From assembly GCF_025787225.1 (NCBI RefSeq), contig NZ_CP090958.1, forward strand, positions 1,827,856 to 1,891,855: DNA of 64,000 bases, in the 5' to 3' direction. The notes under the pieces are model-generated. The model was given only the letters and a program-made list of their open reading frames with translations. It was not told where the DNA came from and made no database searches. A program made the position numbers and the translations under genes. This document shows positions 27,699 to 35,123 of the stretch, one piece after another. The DNA is from Saxibacter everestensis. GTDB taxonomy: Bacteria; Actinomycetota; Actinomycetes; Actinomycetales; Brevibacteriaceae. Every line of letters starts with the position of its first letter. The stretch's first letter is position 1.

Positions 27699-27737
27699 AT
27701 GACGACGCGTCCGCGCCTCGGAATGCGTAACCGGTGA
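27699..27737 (+). CDS. 12-residue leader peptide or minigene
   Basis: ATG at 27699 follows a near-perfect ribosome-binding site (GAAGGAGG, 27687-27694, spacing 4-6). It encodes MTTRPRLGMRNR and stops at a TGA that overlaps the next gene's GTG start as GTGA. The downstream gene has no good Shine-Dalgarno of its own, so its translation probably depends on this minigene. Three arginine codons of twelve are notable. Too short for a domain; a plain coupling leader is the simplest reading. Confidence 0.55.
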   Translation: MTTRPRLGMRNR

Positions 27738-28225
27738 CAACCCACGTGGCGAAAACCGAGGGCGCGCAGCAGGTACGCCGGCACCGGCACGCCCCGGTCT
27801 GGATGCGAAAGCTGCGGCTCGGATTTCATCGTTGGCGGTTCGTCATCCGTTCGAACCCGCATAGCCGGTTCTGGTACCGGTTCATTCTCGGCGCCCTGGC
27901 AACCCTCATCGTCATCATCGGCCTGCTGCTCGTGCCACTCCCCGGCCCCGGTTGGCTGATCGTCTTCATTGGCATCACCATCCTGTCCACCGAGTTCGGT
28001 TGGGCCAAGCGAATTCTGCATCGCGGCAGGGCACTGGTCACCAAGTGGTCACACTGGTTGATGCGCCGGCATATGGCCGTCCGGCTCGCCCTGTCGTTAT
28101 CCACATTCCTGTTCGTCTGCGCCATTGTCTACGGCGTCCTGCGGCTAACGGGCCTACCGGATTGGGTGCCGGCCGACCTGGTACCCACCTGGTTAGGGCT
28201 CGAGCTGAGCGGGCGTGTAAAGTAA
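27734..28225 (+). CDS. PGPGW (TIGR02611-type) membrane protein
   Basis: 163 residues. A basic cytoplasmic N-terminus is followed by two adjacent hydrophobic stretches (FILGALATLIVIIGLLLVPL, then WLIVFIGITILSTEFGW) carrying the family motif PLPGPGW, and a third TM (LALSLSTFLFVCAIVYGVL). Members are small actinobacterial membrane proteins of unknown function. The start is GTG, overlapping the stop of a 12-codon leader by four bases. The gene lies between divergent tRNA genes and ends 12 bp before tRNA-Val(CAC). Confidence 0.82.
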   Translation: MTTHVAKTEGAQQVRRHRHAPVWMRKLRLGFHRWRFVIRSNPHSRFWYRFILGALATLIVIIGLLLVPLPGPGWLIVFIGITILSTEFGWAKRILHRGRALVTKWSHWLMRRHMAVRLALSLSTFLFVCAIVYGVLRLTGLPDWVPADLVPTWLGLELSGRVK

Positions 28226-28237
28226 TTTTCGTTGCTT

Positions 28238-28309
28238 GGGCGATTGGCGTAGTGGTAGCGCGCTTCCTTCACACGGAAGAGGTCACTGGTTCGATCCCAG
28301 TATCGCCCA
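28238..28309 (+). tRNA. tRNA-Val (CAC)
   Basis: 72 nt. Acceptor GGGCGAT/ATCGCCC, anticodon stem CTTCC/GGAAG with loop TTCACAC (anticodon CAC), T arm ACTGG-TTCGATC-CCAGT, discriminator A, no encoded CCA. Most of its length is identical to tRNA-Val(GAC) at 27178. Its 3' half is overlapped on the opposite strand by an integrase-tail-like reading frame, which suggests use as an attachment site. Confidence 0.97.
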
Positions 28310-28310
28310 C

Positions 28311-28354
28311 AAGCCCCTGACCTGCACGTTTAGCAGGTTTGGGGCTTTTTTGTT
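28311..28354 (+). terminator. Terminator of tRNA-Val(CAC)
   Basis: AAGCCCC (28311-28317) pairs with GGGGCTT (28341-28347), enclosing a second small hairpin CCTGC/GCAGG, and is followed by a run of T residues. It starts two bases after the tRNA. Confidence 0.88.
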
Positions 28355-28360
28355 TCTGTC

Positions 28361-28384
28361 TTAGTGCAGTTTTTAGTGCAGTTG
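28361..28384. repeat. Two 12-bp direct repeats containing TAGTGCA
   Basis: TTAGTGCAGTTT is followed immediately by TTAGTGCAGTTG. The heptamer TAGTGCA recurs as the arms of the palindrome in front of the regulator gene at 28646. The remaining bases from 28385 to 28614 hold no gene or motif I can support. Confidence 0.75.
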
Positions 28385-28614
28385 AGACTGTTTCTCGACG
28401 ACCTTCTCTCCGCAGACACTTTGATCGTGAACGCCTTCATCCGCAGACACCTCCAGCGGCGCGATCCGTTTCCATCCAACTCGCGACCCCTCTCGGCGCA
28501 CTCGACCGCCGAAAACTCCCCCAGTCTCACCCTCACAGCTCACCCGCCCGCGCTACGGCAGGCAACACCGCGATCCCTTGGGGGCTAACCGCCAAGGCGT
28601 GCACAGATGTCAAC

Positions 28615-28645
28615 TAGTGCATTAAAAGTGCACTATGCTGCATTT
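28615..28645 (+). promoter_or_regulatory. Operator and leaderless promoter of the XRE/cupin operon
   Basis: Arms TAGTGCA (28615-28621) and TGCACTA (28629-28635) form a perfect 7-bp inverted repeat around TTAAAAG. The second arm runs into the -10 box TATGCT (28634-28639), which lies six bases before the ATG at 28646, so transcription and translation start nearly together. A bound XRE dimer would block RNA polymerase; the repressor is most likely the first gene product. Confidence 0.65.
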
Positions 28646-29251
28646 ATGACTGTGGATACAGAGTCGCTTGCGCGAGCGATCGGTGCGCGTGTGAAGCAAG
28701 AACGACAATCCAGGCGATGGACGCTCGATCAGCTCGCCGCCGCGGCTGGCGTGAGCCGTCGGATGGTAGTCAACGTCGAGCAGGGGTCGGTCAACCCGAG
28801 TGTCGGCACGCTGCTGCGACTGAGCGATGCGCTCGGCGTCGGTTTGCCGGCTCTGGTGGAGCCACCCGCTCCGAAACCGGTCAGGGTAACCCGTCGTGGT
28901 GAGGGCGCCACACTGTGGACTGGTGAGTCCGGCGGGCGCGGGGTACTTGTCGCAGGTACGACTTCGCCTGATGTTGTCGAGCTGTGGGACTGGACCCTGG
29001 AACCGGGTGAGAGCCACGCCAGCGAACCCCATTCGGAAGGCACCAGGGAATTGTTGCAAGTTCTCGATGGCGGCATCGTCGTCGAAGTCGCCGGACAGTC
29101 GTACTCGCTCGATACCGGTGACGCGCTCACGTTCCCAGGTGATGTCGCGCATGCCTACATCAACCCGGATGATCAGCCTGCCCGGTTCTCGCTCACGGTC
29201 TTCGAGCCCGGAGTGGGAACGGCACACCGAACGGAGCCCCCGAATGCCTGA
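28646..29251 (+). CDS. XRE-family regulator with C-terminal cupin sensor domain
   Basis: 201 residues. HTH_3 domain at about 10-65 (IGARVKQERQSRRWTLDQLA, AAGVSRRMVVNVEQG, NPSVGTLLRLSDALG). A single cupin barrel follows (WDWTLEPGESHASEPHSEGT, then GDALTFPGDVAHAYINPDD). This architecture is the classic small-molecule-sensing repressor whose cupin binds the ligand or metal. It is the first gene of a five-gene operon, overlaps the next gene by eight bases and is preceded by its probable operator. Ligand unknown; a compound handled by the operon's aldolase and exporter would be logical. Confidence 0.88.
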   Translation: MTVDTESLARAIGARVKQERQSRRWTLDQLAAAAGVSRRMVVNVEQGSVNPSVGTLLRLSDALGVGLPALVEPPAPKPVRVTRRGEGATLWTGESGGRGVLVAGTTSPDVVELWDWTLEPGESHASEPHSEGTRELLQVLDGGIVVEVAGQSYSLDTGDALTFPGDVAHAYINPDDQPARFSLTVFEPGVGTAHRTEPPNA

Positions 29252-29966
29252 AAAGCCGAGCAGTGCTGAACAGTTCCTCGTCGACGCTCAGGTCGATGAG
29301 GCTGTATTTCAGTTGTGCCCGACCTATCGGACCATGCTGATCGTGGCGGAGGGGCTCACGCCTGCGCCGAGCAACGAGGTCAGTGACGAATTGGTCGACG
29401 CCGCCGAGGCCCACGCCAAGAAATTGCTTGCCGAGAGGCCCGTAGAGGAAATCGCGCATGTTGCCGCGTGGAGGGATGCCTACCGCGCCTTCGGGGCGAA
29501 ACCGCAGCGCACCCGGAACAGCCTCGAGTCCCTGCTGCGTCGCGCGGAGACCGGGCTGCCGCGGGTGAACGCGCTCACCGACATCTATAACGCCATTTCG
29601 GTGCTGCACCAGGTGCCGTTGGGTGGCGAAGACCTCGCCTACTACCAGGGCCCTGCCCGGCTGGTACGGGCGGCAGGCAATGAGGACTTCGATGTTGTGG
29701 CGAACGGCGTGGAGATGCTTGAACACCCGGATGCCGGCGAGGTGGTGTGGCGGGACGACCTCGGCGTAACGTGCCGCCGGTGGAACTGGCGGCAGGGTCG
29801 CCGCACCGGTCTGTCGGACGCCACTGAGTCAGCATTCTTCATCTTCGACGCACTCGATCCGATGACCGACGACGCGGTGCACACAGCGGCCGGCGAACTT
29901 GCCGATGCGTTCAGGCAGCTCGGTCCTCACGTGAGAGTGACAGGACGGATGGTCGCCGCATCATGA
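29244..29966 (+). CDS. B3/4 domain protein (PheRS beta-subunit editing-domain-like)
   Basis: 240 residues, almost wholly a stand-alone B3/B4 domain. Typical signatures: WRDAYRAFGAKPQRTRNSLE, LPRVNALTDIYNAISVLHQV and the closing DDLGVTCRRWNWRQGRRTGL. In phenylalanyl-tRNA synthetase this domain hydrolyses mischarged tRNA; free-standing versions are thought to act in trans or bind amino-acid-like ligands, but few have been studied. It is translationally coupled to the regulator before it (8-base overlap) and the exporter after it (ATGA). A frame extending further upstream belongs to the regulator's DNA. Confidence 0.88.
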   Translation: MPEKPSSAEQFLVDAQVDEAVFQLCPTYRTMLIVAEGLTPAPSNEVSDELVDAAEAHAKKLLAERPVEEIAHVAAWRDAYRAFGAKPQRTRNSLESLLRRAETGLPRVNALTDIYNAISVLHQVPLGGEDLAYYQGPARLVRAAGNEDFDVVANGVEMLEHPDAGEVVWRDDLGVTCRRWNWRQGRRTGLSDATESAFFIFDALDPMTDDAVHTAAGELADAFRQLGPHVRVTGRMVAAS

Positions 29967-30856
29967 ACCTGGAGGGTACAAAGACTCCGCTGCCCCCGTG
30001 GGCCATGGCCGTGACGGCGATGCTCATGATTCAGTTGAGTTCGGCGCTGTCGGTTGGGCTTATCGAGGAGGTAGGAGCGGCAGGCACAGCATGGCTGCGA
30101 CTGTGCATGGGTGCGCTGATCTTCCTGCTCCTCGCCCGGCCGCCAATTCGGTTCATCCGCCGCCGCGACCTACCGGCGCTGCTCGGTCTCGGCGCAGCGA
30201 CCGGCCTCATGTCCGTAGCGTTTCTTGCGGCGATCGATCGTATTCCCTTGGGTACCGCCGTGGCGATCGAGTTCCTTGGCCCGTTAACGGTCGCAGCGAT
30301 CCGCAGCCACAGCCGGCGCATGCTCGCCTGGCCAGGGCTCGCATTGGCCGGCGTGATCCTGCTGACCGAACCGTGGCACGGCGAGGTCGATCTTGCTGGT
30401 ATCGGATTCGCCGTACTTGCGGGCACCGGGTGGGGCGTCTACATTCTGCTCACCCAGCGGGTCGGCGACCGCTTTTCCGGTATCAGCGCGCTCTCGCTGA
30501 CGATTCCAATAGCGGCAGCAATGGCCGCATTCGTCGGGGTGCCGCAGGTCGTCGGGCATCTCGACTGGCGCGTGCTCCTCATCGCGGCCGGGCTCGCACT
30601 ACTCGCACCCGTGCTCCCGTTCGGTCTGGAGATGCTGGCCCTGCGCCGGATGACCCATACCGCGTTCGGCACACTGATGGCTCTCGAACCGGCCTTCGGT
30701 GTTGTGCTCGGACTCATCGTGCTGCATCAGATCCCCTCGCTCGTTCAAGTCGCCGGGATTATGCTCGTTGTCCTCGCCGGGGCTGGCGCGCAACGTGGCG
30801 GCACCCGGACCGGCGAAAACGGTAACCCAACTCTCGTTCTGAAGGAGCAACCATGA
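29963..30856 (+). CDS. EamA/DMT-superfamily exporter (RhtA-like)
   Basis: 297 residues with ten predicted TM segments in two EamA repeats (LLGLGAATGLMSVAFLAAID and IPLGTAVAIEFLGPLTVAAI in the first; FAVLAGTGWGVYILLTQRVG and ALEPAFGVVLGLIVLHQIP in the second). The AVAIEFLGPL and ALEPAFGVVLGL strings are like those of RhtA, the threonine/homoserine exporter. It likely pumps out an amino acid or analogue. ATG overlaps the B3/4 stop (ATGA); its own stop overlaps the next gene likewise. Confidence 0.9.
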   Translation: MNLEGTKTPLPPWAMAVTAMLMIQLSSALSVGLIEEVGAAGTAWLRLCMGALIFLLLARPPIRFIRRRDLPALLGLGAATGLMSVAFLAAIDRIPLGTAVAIEFLGPLTVAAIRSHSRRMLAWPGLALAGVILLTEPWHGEVDLAGIGFAVLAGTGWGVYILLTQRVGDRFSGISALSLTIPIAAAMAAFVGVPQVVGHLDWRVLLIAAGLALLAPVLPFGLEMLALRRMTHTAFGTLMALEPAFGVVLGLIVLHQIPSLVQVAGIMLVVLAGAGAQRGGTRTGENGNPTLVLKEQP

Positions 30857-31215
30857 AGTCAGCGATGAAGTACAGCTCGACGTTCATCTTCGAGGTCAAG
30901 GACCTCGATGACGAATTCCACCGCATCGACAGTGAAATTGCGGAACGCGCCCGCCAAATCCCCGGGTTTCTCGGCGAGGAGGCCTGGCATAACGAGGAGA
31001 CCGGCTTGCATGCCGAGGTCTACTACTGGTCGAGCATGGACGCACTGAAGCAGCTCGTCGGCATGGACACCCACGGCATCGCAAAGCGCCGTCATGGGGA
31101 GTGGCTCGGCGAGTACCGGGTTGTGATCTCCGAAGTGCGATCCGTGTACGGAAACCGGGCCCTCGGCCTTGAGCACATCCCGACAAACCTTGAACACACC
31201 ACGACAAAGGAGTAA
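30853..31215 (+). CDS. Small ABM-like (dimeric ferredoxin-fold) protein
   Basis: 120 residues. FIFEVKDLDDEFHRIDSEIA, GFLGEEAWHNEETGLHAEVY and YWSSMDALKQLVG fit the antibiotic biosynthesis monooxygenase (ABM) fold, a dimeric alpha/beta barrel used by cofactor-free monooxygenases, heme-degrading enzymes and isomerases. The conserved Trp and His typical of the latter are only partly present, so activity is open. It overlaps the exporter by four bases and precedes the aldolase by five. Confidence 0.7.
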   Translation: MKSAMKYSSTFIFEVKDLDDEFHRIDSEIAERARQIPGFLGEEAWHNEETGLHAEVYYWSSMDALKQLVGMDTHGIAKRRHGEWLGEYRVVISEVRSVYGNRALGLEHIPTNLEHTTTKE

Positions 31216-31220
31216 CCCGT

Positions 31221-32117
31221 ATGTTCACCGGACTCAGTGCCTTCCCGCTCACCCCGTTCACGGCCGATGCCATCGATGAGCGGGCATTCACCGGTCTGAT
31301 CGAGCGGCTCGCGGGTTCGGGTGCGGACTCGATCACCGCGCTCGGGTCCACCGGCTGCTACTCCTACCTCACCACCGAGGAGCGAGCCCGCGTTGCTCGC
31401 CTCACCGTACGGCACGCCGGGAGAACGCCCGTGTTCATCGGCGTCGGCGCGCTGCGCACCTCGCAGGTGCTCGCAAACGTCCGCAGCGCCGAGGTTGCCG
31501 GAGCCCAAGGGGTGCTGCTCGCCCCGATGACGTATCAGCCGCTCACAGCGGACGACGTGTTCGAGCTGTTCCGCACCGTGACCGAGCAGACGTCGCTGCC
31601 GGTGATCGTTTACGACAACCCTCGGACTACGCACTTCACGTTCACGACCGAACTGCACGGTCGGATCGCGGCGCTGCCGAGGATCGCATCGATCAAGATT
31701 CCTGGCGTGCCCAGCGACCCAGAACAGGCCCGCGGGCGAGTCCAGGAGATCCGCGGGGTGATTCCGGAGCACGTCACTGTTGGAGTGTCGGGTGACGCGC
31801 TCGCGGCAGCTGGACTCAACGCTGGATGCGATGCGTGGTACTCGGTTATCGGCGGAACGCTCCCGGAGCCAGCGCTCAGGATCACCAGAGCGGCCCAGGA
31901 AGGGCGTAGGGCCGACGCGGTCGCGGAGTCAGAGCATCTCGCCCCACTGTGGGCACTGTTCAGCGAATTTGGCGGAAGCCTCCGCGTTGTCGCGGCAATC
32001 GCTGAGCATCTCGACCTGGCCCCGCACCGATCCCTGCCGCTGCCGATCCAGGGATTGAACGACGAGCAACGACGCCGCGTCGCAGAGGTAATCCGGGAAC
32101 TCGGCTTAGACGGCTAG
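31221..32117 (+). CDS. Dihydrodipicolinate synthase / N-acetylneuraminate lyase family aldolase
   Basis: 298 residues, a (beta/alpha)8 class I aldolase. The Schiff-base Lys159 is in ASIKIPG and the catalytic Tyr131 in VIVYDNP; Tyr105 (APMTYQPLT) is the third position. The carboxylate-binding loop is GSTGCYSYL instead of the GTTGE of true DapA, so the normal Glu is replaced by Cys. That change, and the operon setting, argue against lysine biosynthesis; a specialised 2-oxo acid aldolase is more likely. Last gene of the XRE operon. Confidence 0.9.
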   Translation: MFTGLSAFPLTPFTADAIDERAFTGLIERLAGSGADSITALGSTGCYSYLTTEERARVARLTVRHAGRTPVFIGVGALRTSQVLANVRSAEVAGAQGVLLAPMTYQPLTADDVFELFRTVTEQTSLPVIVYDNPRTTHFTFTTELHGRIAALPRIASIKIPGVPSDPEQARGRVQEIRGVIPEHVTVGVSGDALAAAGLNAGCDAWYSVIGGTLPEPALRITRAAQEGRRADAVAESEHLAPLWALFSEFGGSLRVVAAIAEHLDLAPHRSLPLPIQGLNDEQRRRVAEVIRELGLDG

Positions 32118-32127
32118 CAGCGTCACC

Positions 32128-32167
32128 GACGCAAGGAACGCCGGCATGACGCAAGGAATGCCAGCGC
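32128..32167. repeat. 20-bp tandem repeat after the DapA-like gene
   Basis: GACGCAAGGAACGCCGGCAT is followed directly by a copy with three or four differences (32148-32167). It lies between the stops of the convergent DapA-like and yihY genes and marks the right edge of the accessory operon. Confidence 0.8.
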
Positions 32168-32199
32168 GCCGCACCGGCGCACCGAAGCGCCAACCGGCT

Positions 32200-33087
32200 T
32201 CATTCCGGCTTCCGGGGCCACTCGACGCTGACCGCCACGTTGAATGCGGCGCCGACCAGGACCGCGAGAGCGATGATGTAGAGCCACAGCATAACGACGA
32301 TCGGCGCGGCGAGCGGCCCGTAGATCGAGGTCCCACCGATCGAGTAGGACAGAATCAGTCGCATCAGCAGGCTCGCCAGCAGCCAGATGGCAAGTGCGAG
32401 GAACGCACCGGGAAGGTCACGCCACCAGGAGCGCCGCAACGGCGTCGCCACGTGGTAGAGCACGGCGAGCATGACAACCGACAGCACCGTAACCACGGGC
32501 CAGTACAGGGCGACCAGGAACTCCAGCGGCAGTGGCAGCCAGGAAGCAATCAGATCGGGGCCAAGGGCAACCAGTGGCACCGCGATCGCGCCGACGAGCA
32601 TCGCGGCGATATAGAGCGTGAATGACAGCGCCCGCTGCTTCAGCGCGCTCCGGTGACCCCCGTAGCCGTACATGATCGACACGGTGTCGAGGTAGGTATT
32701 CACCGCCCGCGATCCGGACCACAGCGAGATCAGAAACCCGAGGGACAGCACGCCGTATCCCGGGCCGACGATGGCGTCCCGAAATGTCGGCAGCACAACC
32801 GTGTTCACAACCTCGTCGGTCAGGAAGGGCTGGGTCAGGTCGATGATGTTCTGTTCGAGATCGAACTGCCCGGCAGCGCCTATGCTCCGGGTGATCCAGG
32901 CAACAACGGCGGCAAGCCCTAGAACCAGTGGCGGCAACGAGAGCAGGGTGAAGAACCCCGCCTCCGCGGCGAGATTGGACACCCGGTACTTGAAGACGTA
33001 CCGCACCGTGGTCAGCAGAAGCCTTCCCACCGCGGTCCGGGTGAACGCCGACCACAGCGACGCGAGAGCGTCGCGCACTGTGCTCAT
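32200..33087 (-). CDS. YihY/BrkB family inner-membrane protein
   Basis: 295 residues with six TM segments (for example AAEAGFFTLLSLPPLVLGLAAV, GVLSLGFLISLWSGSRAV, AMLVGAIAVPLVALG, TVLSVVMLAVLYHVATPL). The AEAGFFTLLSLPPL and LISLWSGSRAVNTY motifs are diagnostic of the family once annotated as ribonuclease BN; function is unknown and the RNase label was a mistake for E. coli. ATG is followed by ZapE and era on the same strand. Confidence 0.9.
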   Translation of the reverse strand: MSTVRDALASLWSAFTRTAVGRLLLTTVRYVFKYRVSNLAAEAGFFTLLSLPPLVLGLAAVVAWITRSIGAAGQFDLEQNIIDLTQPFLTDEVVNTVVLPTFRDAIVGPGYGVLSLGFLISLWSGSRAVNTYLDTVSIMYGYGGHRSALKQRALSFTLYIAAMLVGAIAVPLVALGPDLIASWLPLPLEFLVALYWPVVTVLSVVMLAVLYHVATPLRRSWWRDLPGAFLALAIWLLASLLMRLILSYSIGGTSIYGPLAAPIVVMLWLYIIALAVLVGAAFNVAVSVEWPRKPE

Positions 33088-33105
33088 GGTCGTGACGCCG
33101 AAGCC

Positions 33106-34182
33106 TTAACCGCCATTCTCGTTTCCCTCTCGGGCAAGGGCGGTCATCCTCGAGATGGCCCGCAGGTACTTCTTTTTATACCCCCCACCGAGCATTTCTT
33201 CGGTGACCACCTTGTCCAGGGCGATTCCGGATGCGGCAATCGGCACCTCGCGATCGTAAAGCCGATCAACCAGGACGACGAGCCGAAGCGCCACGCTTTC
33301 GTCCTGGATCGTTTCGACGTCCGTCCAGTACACCGCGCGCACATCGGCGAGCAGCGCCCGGTAACGACTGGGGTGCACCTGTGCAAGGTGCTCCAGCAGG
33401 GATGGGAAACTGTCCAGCGCAACGCCTGGCGAGACATCGGCGTCCCGTTGCGCGGCCTCGACGACGGCGGCGCTGCTTTCCGGCTCCGGCGGCTTCGGCA
33501 GACCACGATGCCGGTAGTCCTCGCCGTCGACCTTCAGAACCTTGAACTGCGATGACAACACCTGGATCTCACGCAGGAAGTCCTGCGCGGCGAACCGGCC
33601 CTGGCCAAGAGCGTCGGGCAGTGTGTTGGACGTCGCCGCGATCTTCACACCGGCGTCGGCGAGCTCGCGCATCAGCCGGGACATCAGCACAGTGTCACCC
33701 GGATCGTCGAGCTCGAACTCGTCGACGCAGACCAGCTTCATTTCCTTCAGAGCGGCTAGCGCCGGATGGAAACCGAGCGCACCGACCAGGTTGGTGTACT
33801 CGACGAACGTGCCGAAGGCGGCGGGCTTGTCGAAGGAGTGCCAGAGTGAGGCCAGCAAGTGTGTCTTGCCGACGCCATATCCCCCATCGAGATAGACCCC
33901 TGCAGGCGCGTCCGACTTGCCCGCACCGAACAGCTTGCCGAACAGGCTGGTCGGCGCAGTCGAGTCTTTGGAAAAGCCGCGCAGCGCCTCGACGGCAGCG
34001 CTCTGGCTTGGCTGATTCGGATCGGGACGATAACTATCGAATGACACGTCCTCGAAGTGTGGCGGCGGAACAAGTGCGGAGATCATCTGGCTCGGATCGA
34101 CCTGCGGACGGCGATCGACGAGGTGTACGAGGGCGCTTGATTCGGTTCCTATCACGAGTACGAACTTTACGTCGTTAGGCAC
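33106..34182 (-). CDS. zapE: Cell division protein ZapE (AFG1-like ATPase)
   Basis: 358 residues. Walker A YLDGGYGVGKTHLLASLWH, Walker B LVCVDEFEL, and the family-specific NTLPDALGQGRFAAQDFLREI. ZapE in E. coli binds FtsZ under stress; actinobacterial members are inferred to do the same. The start is a GTG with no clear ribosome-binding site, and the first 25 residues are not conserved in my memory of the family, so the true start may be near DRRPQVDPSQMISAL. Confidence 0.85.
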   Translation of the reverse strand: MPNDVKFVLVIGTESSALVHLVDRRPQVDPSQMISALVPPPHFEDVSFDSYRPDPNQPSQSAAVEALRGFSKDSTAPTSLFGKLFGAGKSDAPAGVYLDGGYGVGKTHLLASLWHSFDKPAAFGTFVEYTNLVGALGFHPALAALKEMKLVCVDEFELDDPGDTVLMSRLMRELADAGVKIAATSNTLPDALGQGRFAAQDFLREIQVLSSQFKVLKVDGEDYRHRGLPKPPEPESSAAVVEAAQRDADVSPGVALDSFPSLLEHLAQVHPSRYRALLADVRAVYWTDVETIQDESVALRLVVLVDRLYDREVPIAASGIALDKVVTEEMLGGGYKKKYLRAISRMTALAREGNENGG

Positions 34183-34199
34183 CCGCAGCGCTAAACGGG

Positions 34200-35123
34200 C
34201 TAGAACCCGAGGCGGCCAAGCTCCTTGGGATCGCGTTGCCAGTCCTTTGCGATCTTCACGTGCAGGTCGAGATAGACCCGCGTGCCGAGCAGTGCCTCGA
34301 TGCCGGCACGCGCCCTGGTGCCGATATCCTTCAGCCGCGATCCGCCACGGCCAATGATAATTGCCTTCTGGCTGGAACGTTCGACGAACAGGTTGACCCG
34401 GACGTCGAGCAGCGGCGAACCCTCCGGGCGCCCTTCACGTGGCACCATCTCCTCGACCACGGCCGCCAGGGAATGCGGCAGTTCGTCCCTGACCCCTTCC
34501 AGCGCGGCTTCCCGCACCAGCTCGGCGACCATGATCCGTTCCGGCTCGTCCGTCAGTTCACCCTCCGGATACAACGGCGGGGACTTCGGCAGGTGCGAGG
34601 TGAGCACGTCGGCCACCGTATCGACCTGGAAGTCGGTGGTCGAGGACACCGGAACGACGTCAGCCCACTCCATCAGCTTCGATACGCTCAACAACGCCTC
34701 ACCCAGCGCGTCCTTTGAGACCCGGTCCGATTTCGTCACGATGGCGACCTTGGGGGTTCTCGGCACGGCCTCGAGCTGCGCCGCGATATAGCGGTCACCT
34801 GGGCCGATTTTTTCGTCCGCCGGCAGGCACATCCCGATCACGTCCACCTCGGCGAGGGTCGCGGCGACGAGCTCATTGAGTCGTTGCCCGAGCAGGGTGC
34901 GCGGCCGGTGCAGCCCCGGGGTGTCTACCAGGATCAGCTGGGAGTCCTCCCGGTGCACTATCCCGCGGATCGTGTGCCGGGTGGTCTGCGGTTTCGATGA
35001 GGTTATTGCGACCTTGGAGCCGACTAGGGCGTTGGTCAGGGTCGACTTTCCTGCGTTCGGCCGACCGACAAGGCAGGCAAAGCCCGCACGGTAGTTGTCA
35101 GAGTGTTCCGTGAAGCCGGTCAT
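34200..35123 (-). CDS. era: GTPase Era
   Basis: 307 residues. G1 GRPNAGKSTLTNALVG, G3 DTPGLHRP, G4 TKSD, then the KH domain (IIIGRGGSRLKDIGTRARAG, DLHVKIAKDWQRD). Era binds 16S rRNA near its 3' end and aids 30S assembly. Its ATG overlaps the stop of the CBS protein (TAATG), so the cluster phoH-ybeY-CBS-era is probably one transcript. Confidence 0.97.
   Translation of the reverse strand: MTGFTEHSDNYRAGFACLVGRPNAGKSTLTNALVGSKVAITSSKPQTTRHTIRGIVHREDSQLILVDTPGLHRPRTLLGQRLNELVAATLAEVDVIGMCLPADEKIGPGDRYIAAQLEAVPRTPKVAIVTKSDRVSKDALGEALLSVSKLMEWADVVPVSSTTDFQVDTVADVLTSHLPKSPPLYPEGELTDEPERIMVAELVREAALEGVRDELPHSLAAVVEEMVPREGRPEGSPLLDVRVNLFVERSSQKAIIIGRGGSRLKDIGTRARAGIEALLGTRVYLDLHVKIAKDWQRDPKELGRLGF

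Larger units (their letters stand above)
28269..28436 (-). pseudogene. Possible remnant of an integrase C-terminus overlapping tRNA-Val(CAC)
   Basis: A 55-residue frame, cut off upstream by an in-frame TGA (28437-28439), runs from the accessory region into the tRNA on the opposite strand and ends there. It reads ...ETVSTALKTALRQKQKSPK and finishes GDTGIEPVTSSV. Many tyrosine integrases end with such a basic tail running across their tRNA attachment site. No catalytic R, H or Y box is found nearby, so it would be only the last fragment. The GDTGIEPVTSSV part is forced by the tRNA sequence itself, so this remains tentative. Confidence 0.35.

Noticed and set aside
28330-28536. 68-codon minus-strand open frame after tRNA-Val
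   Set aside because: It has no ribosome site or family similarity and partly consists of the tRNA terminator; the integrase-tail frame beside it is the only one worth noting.
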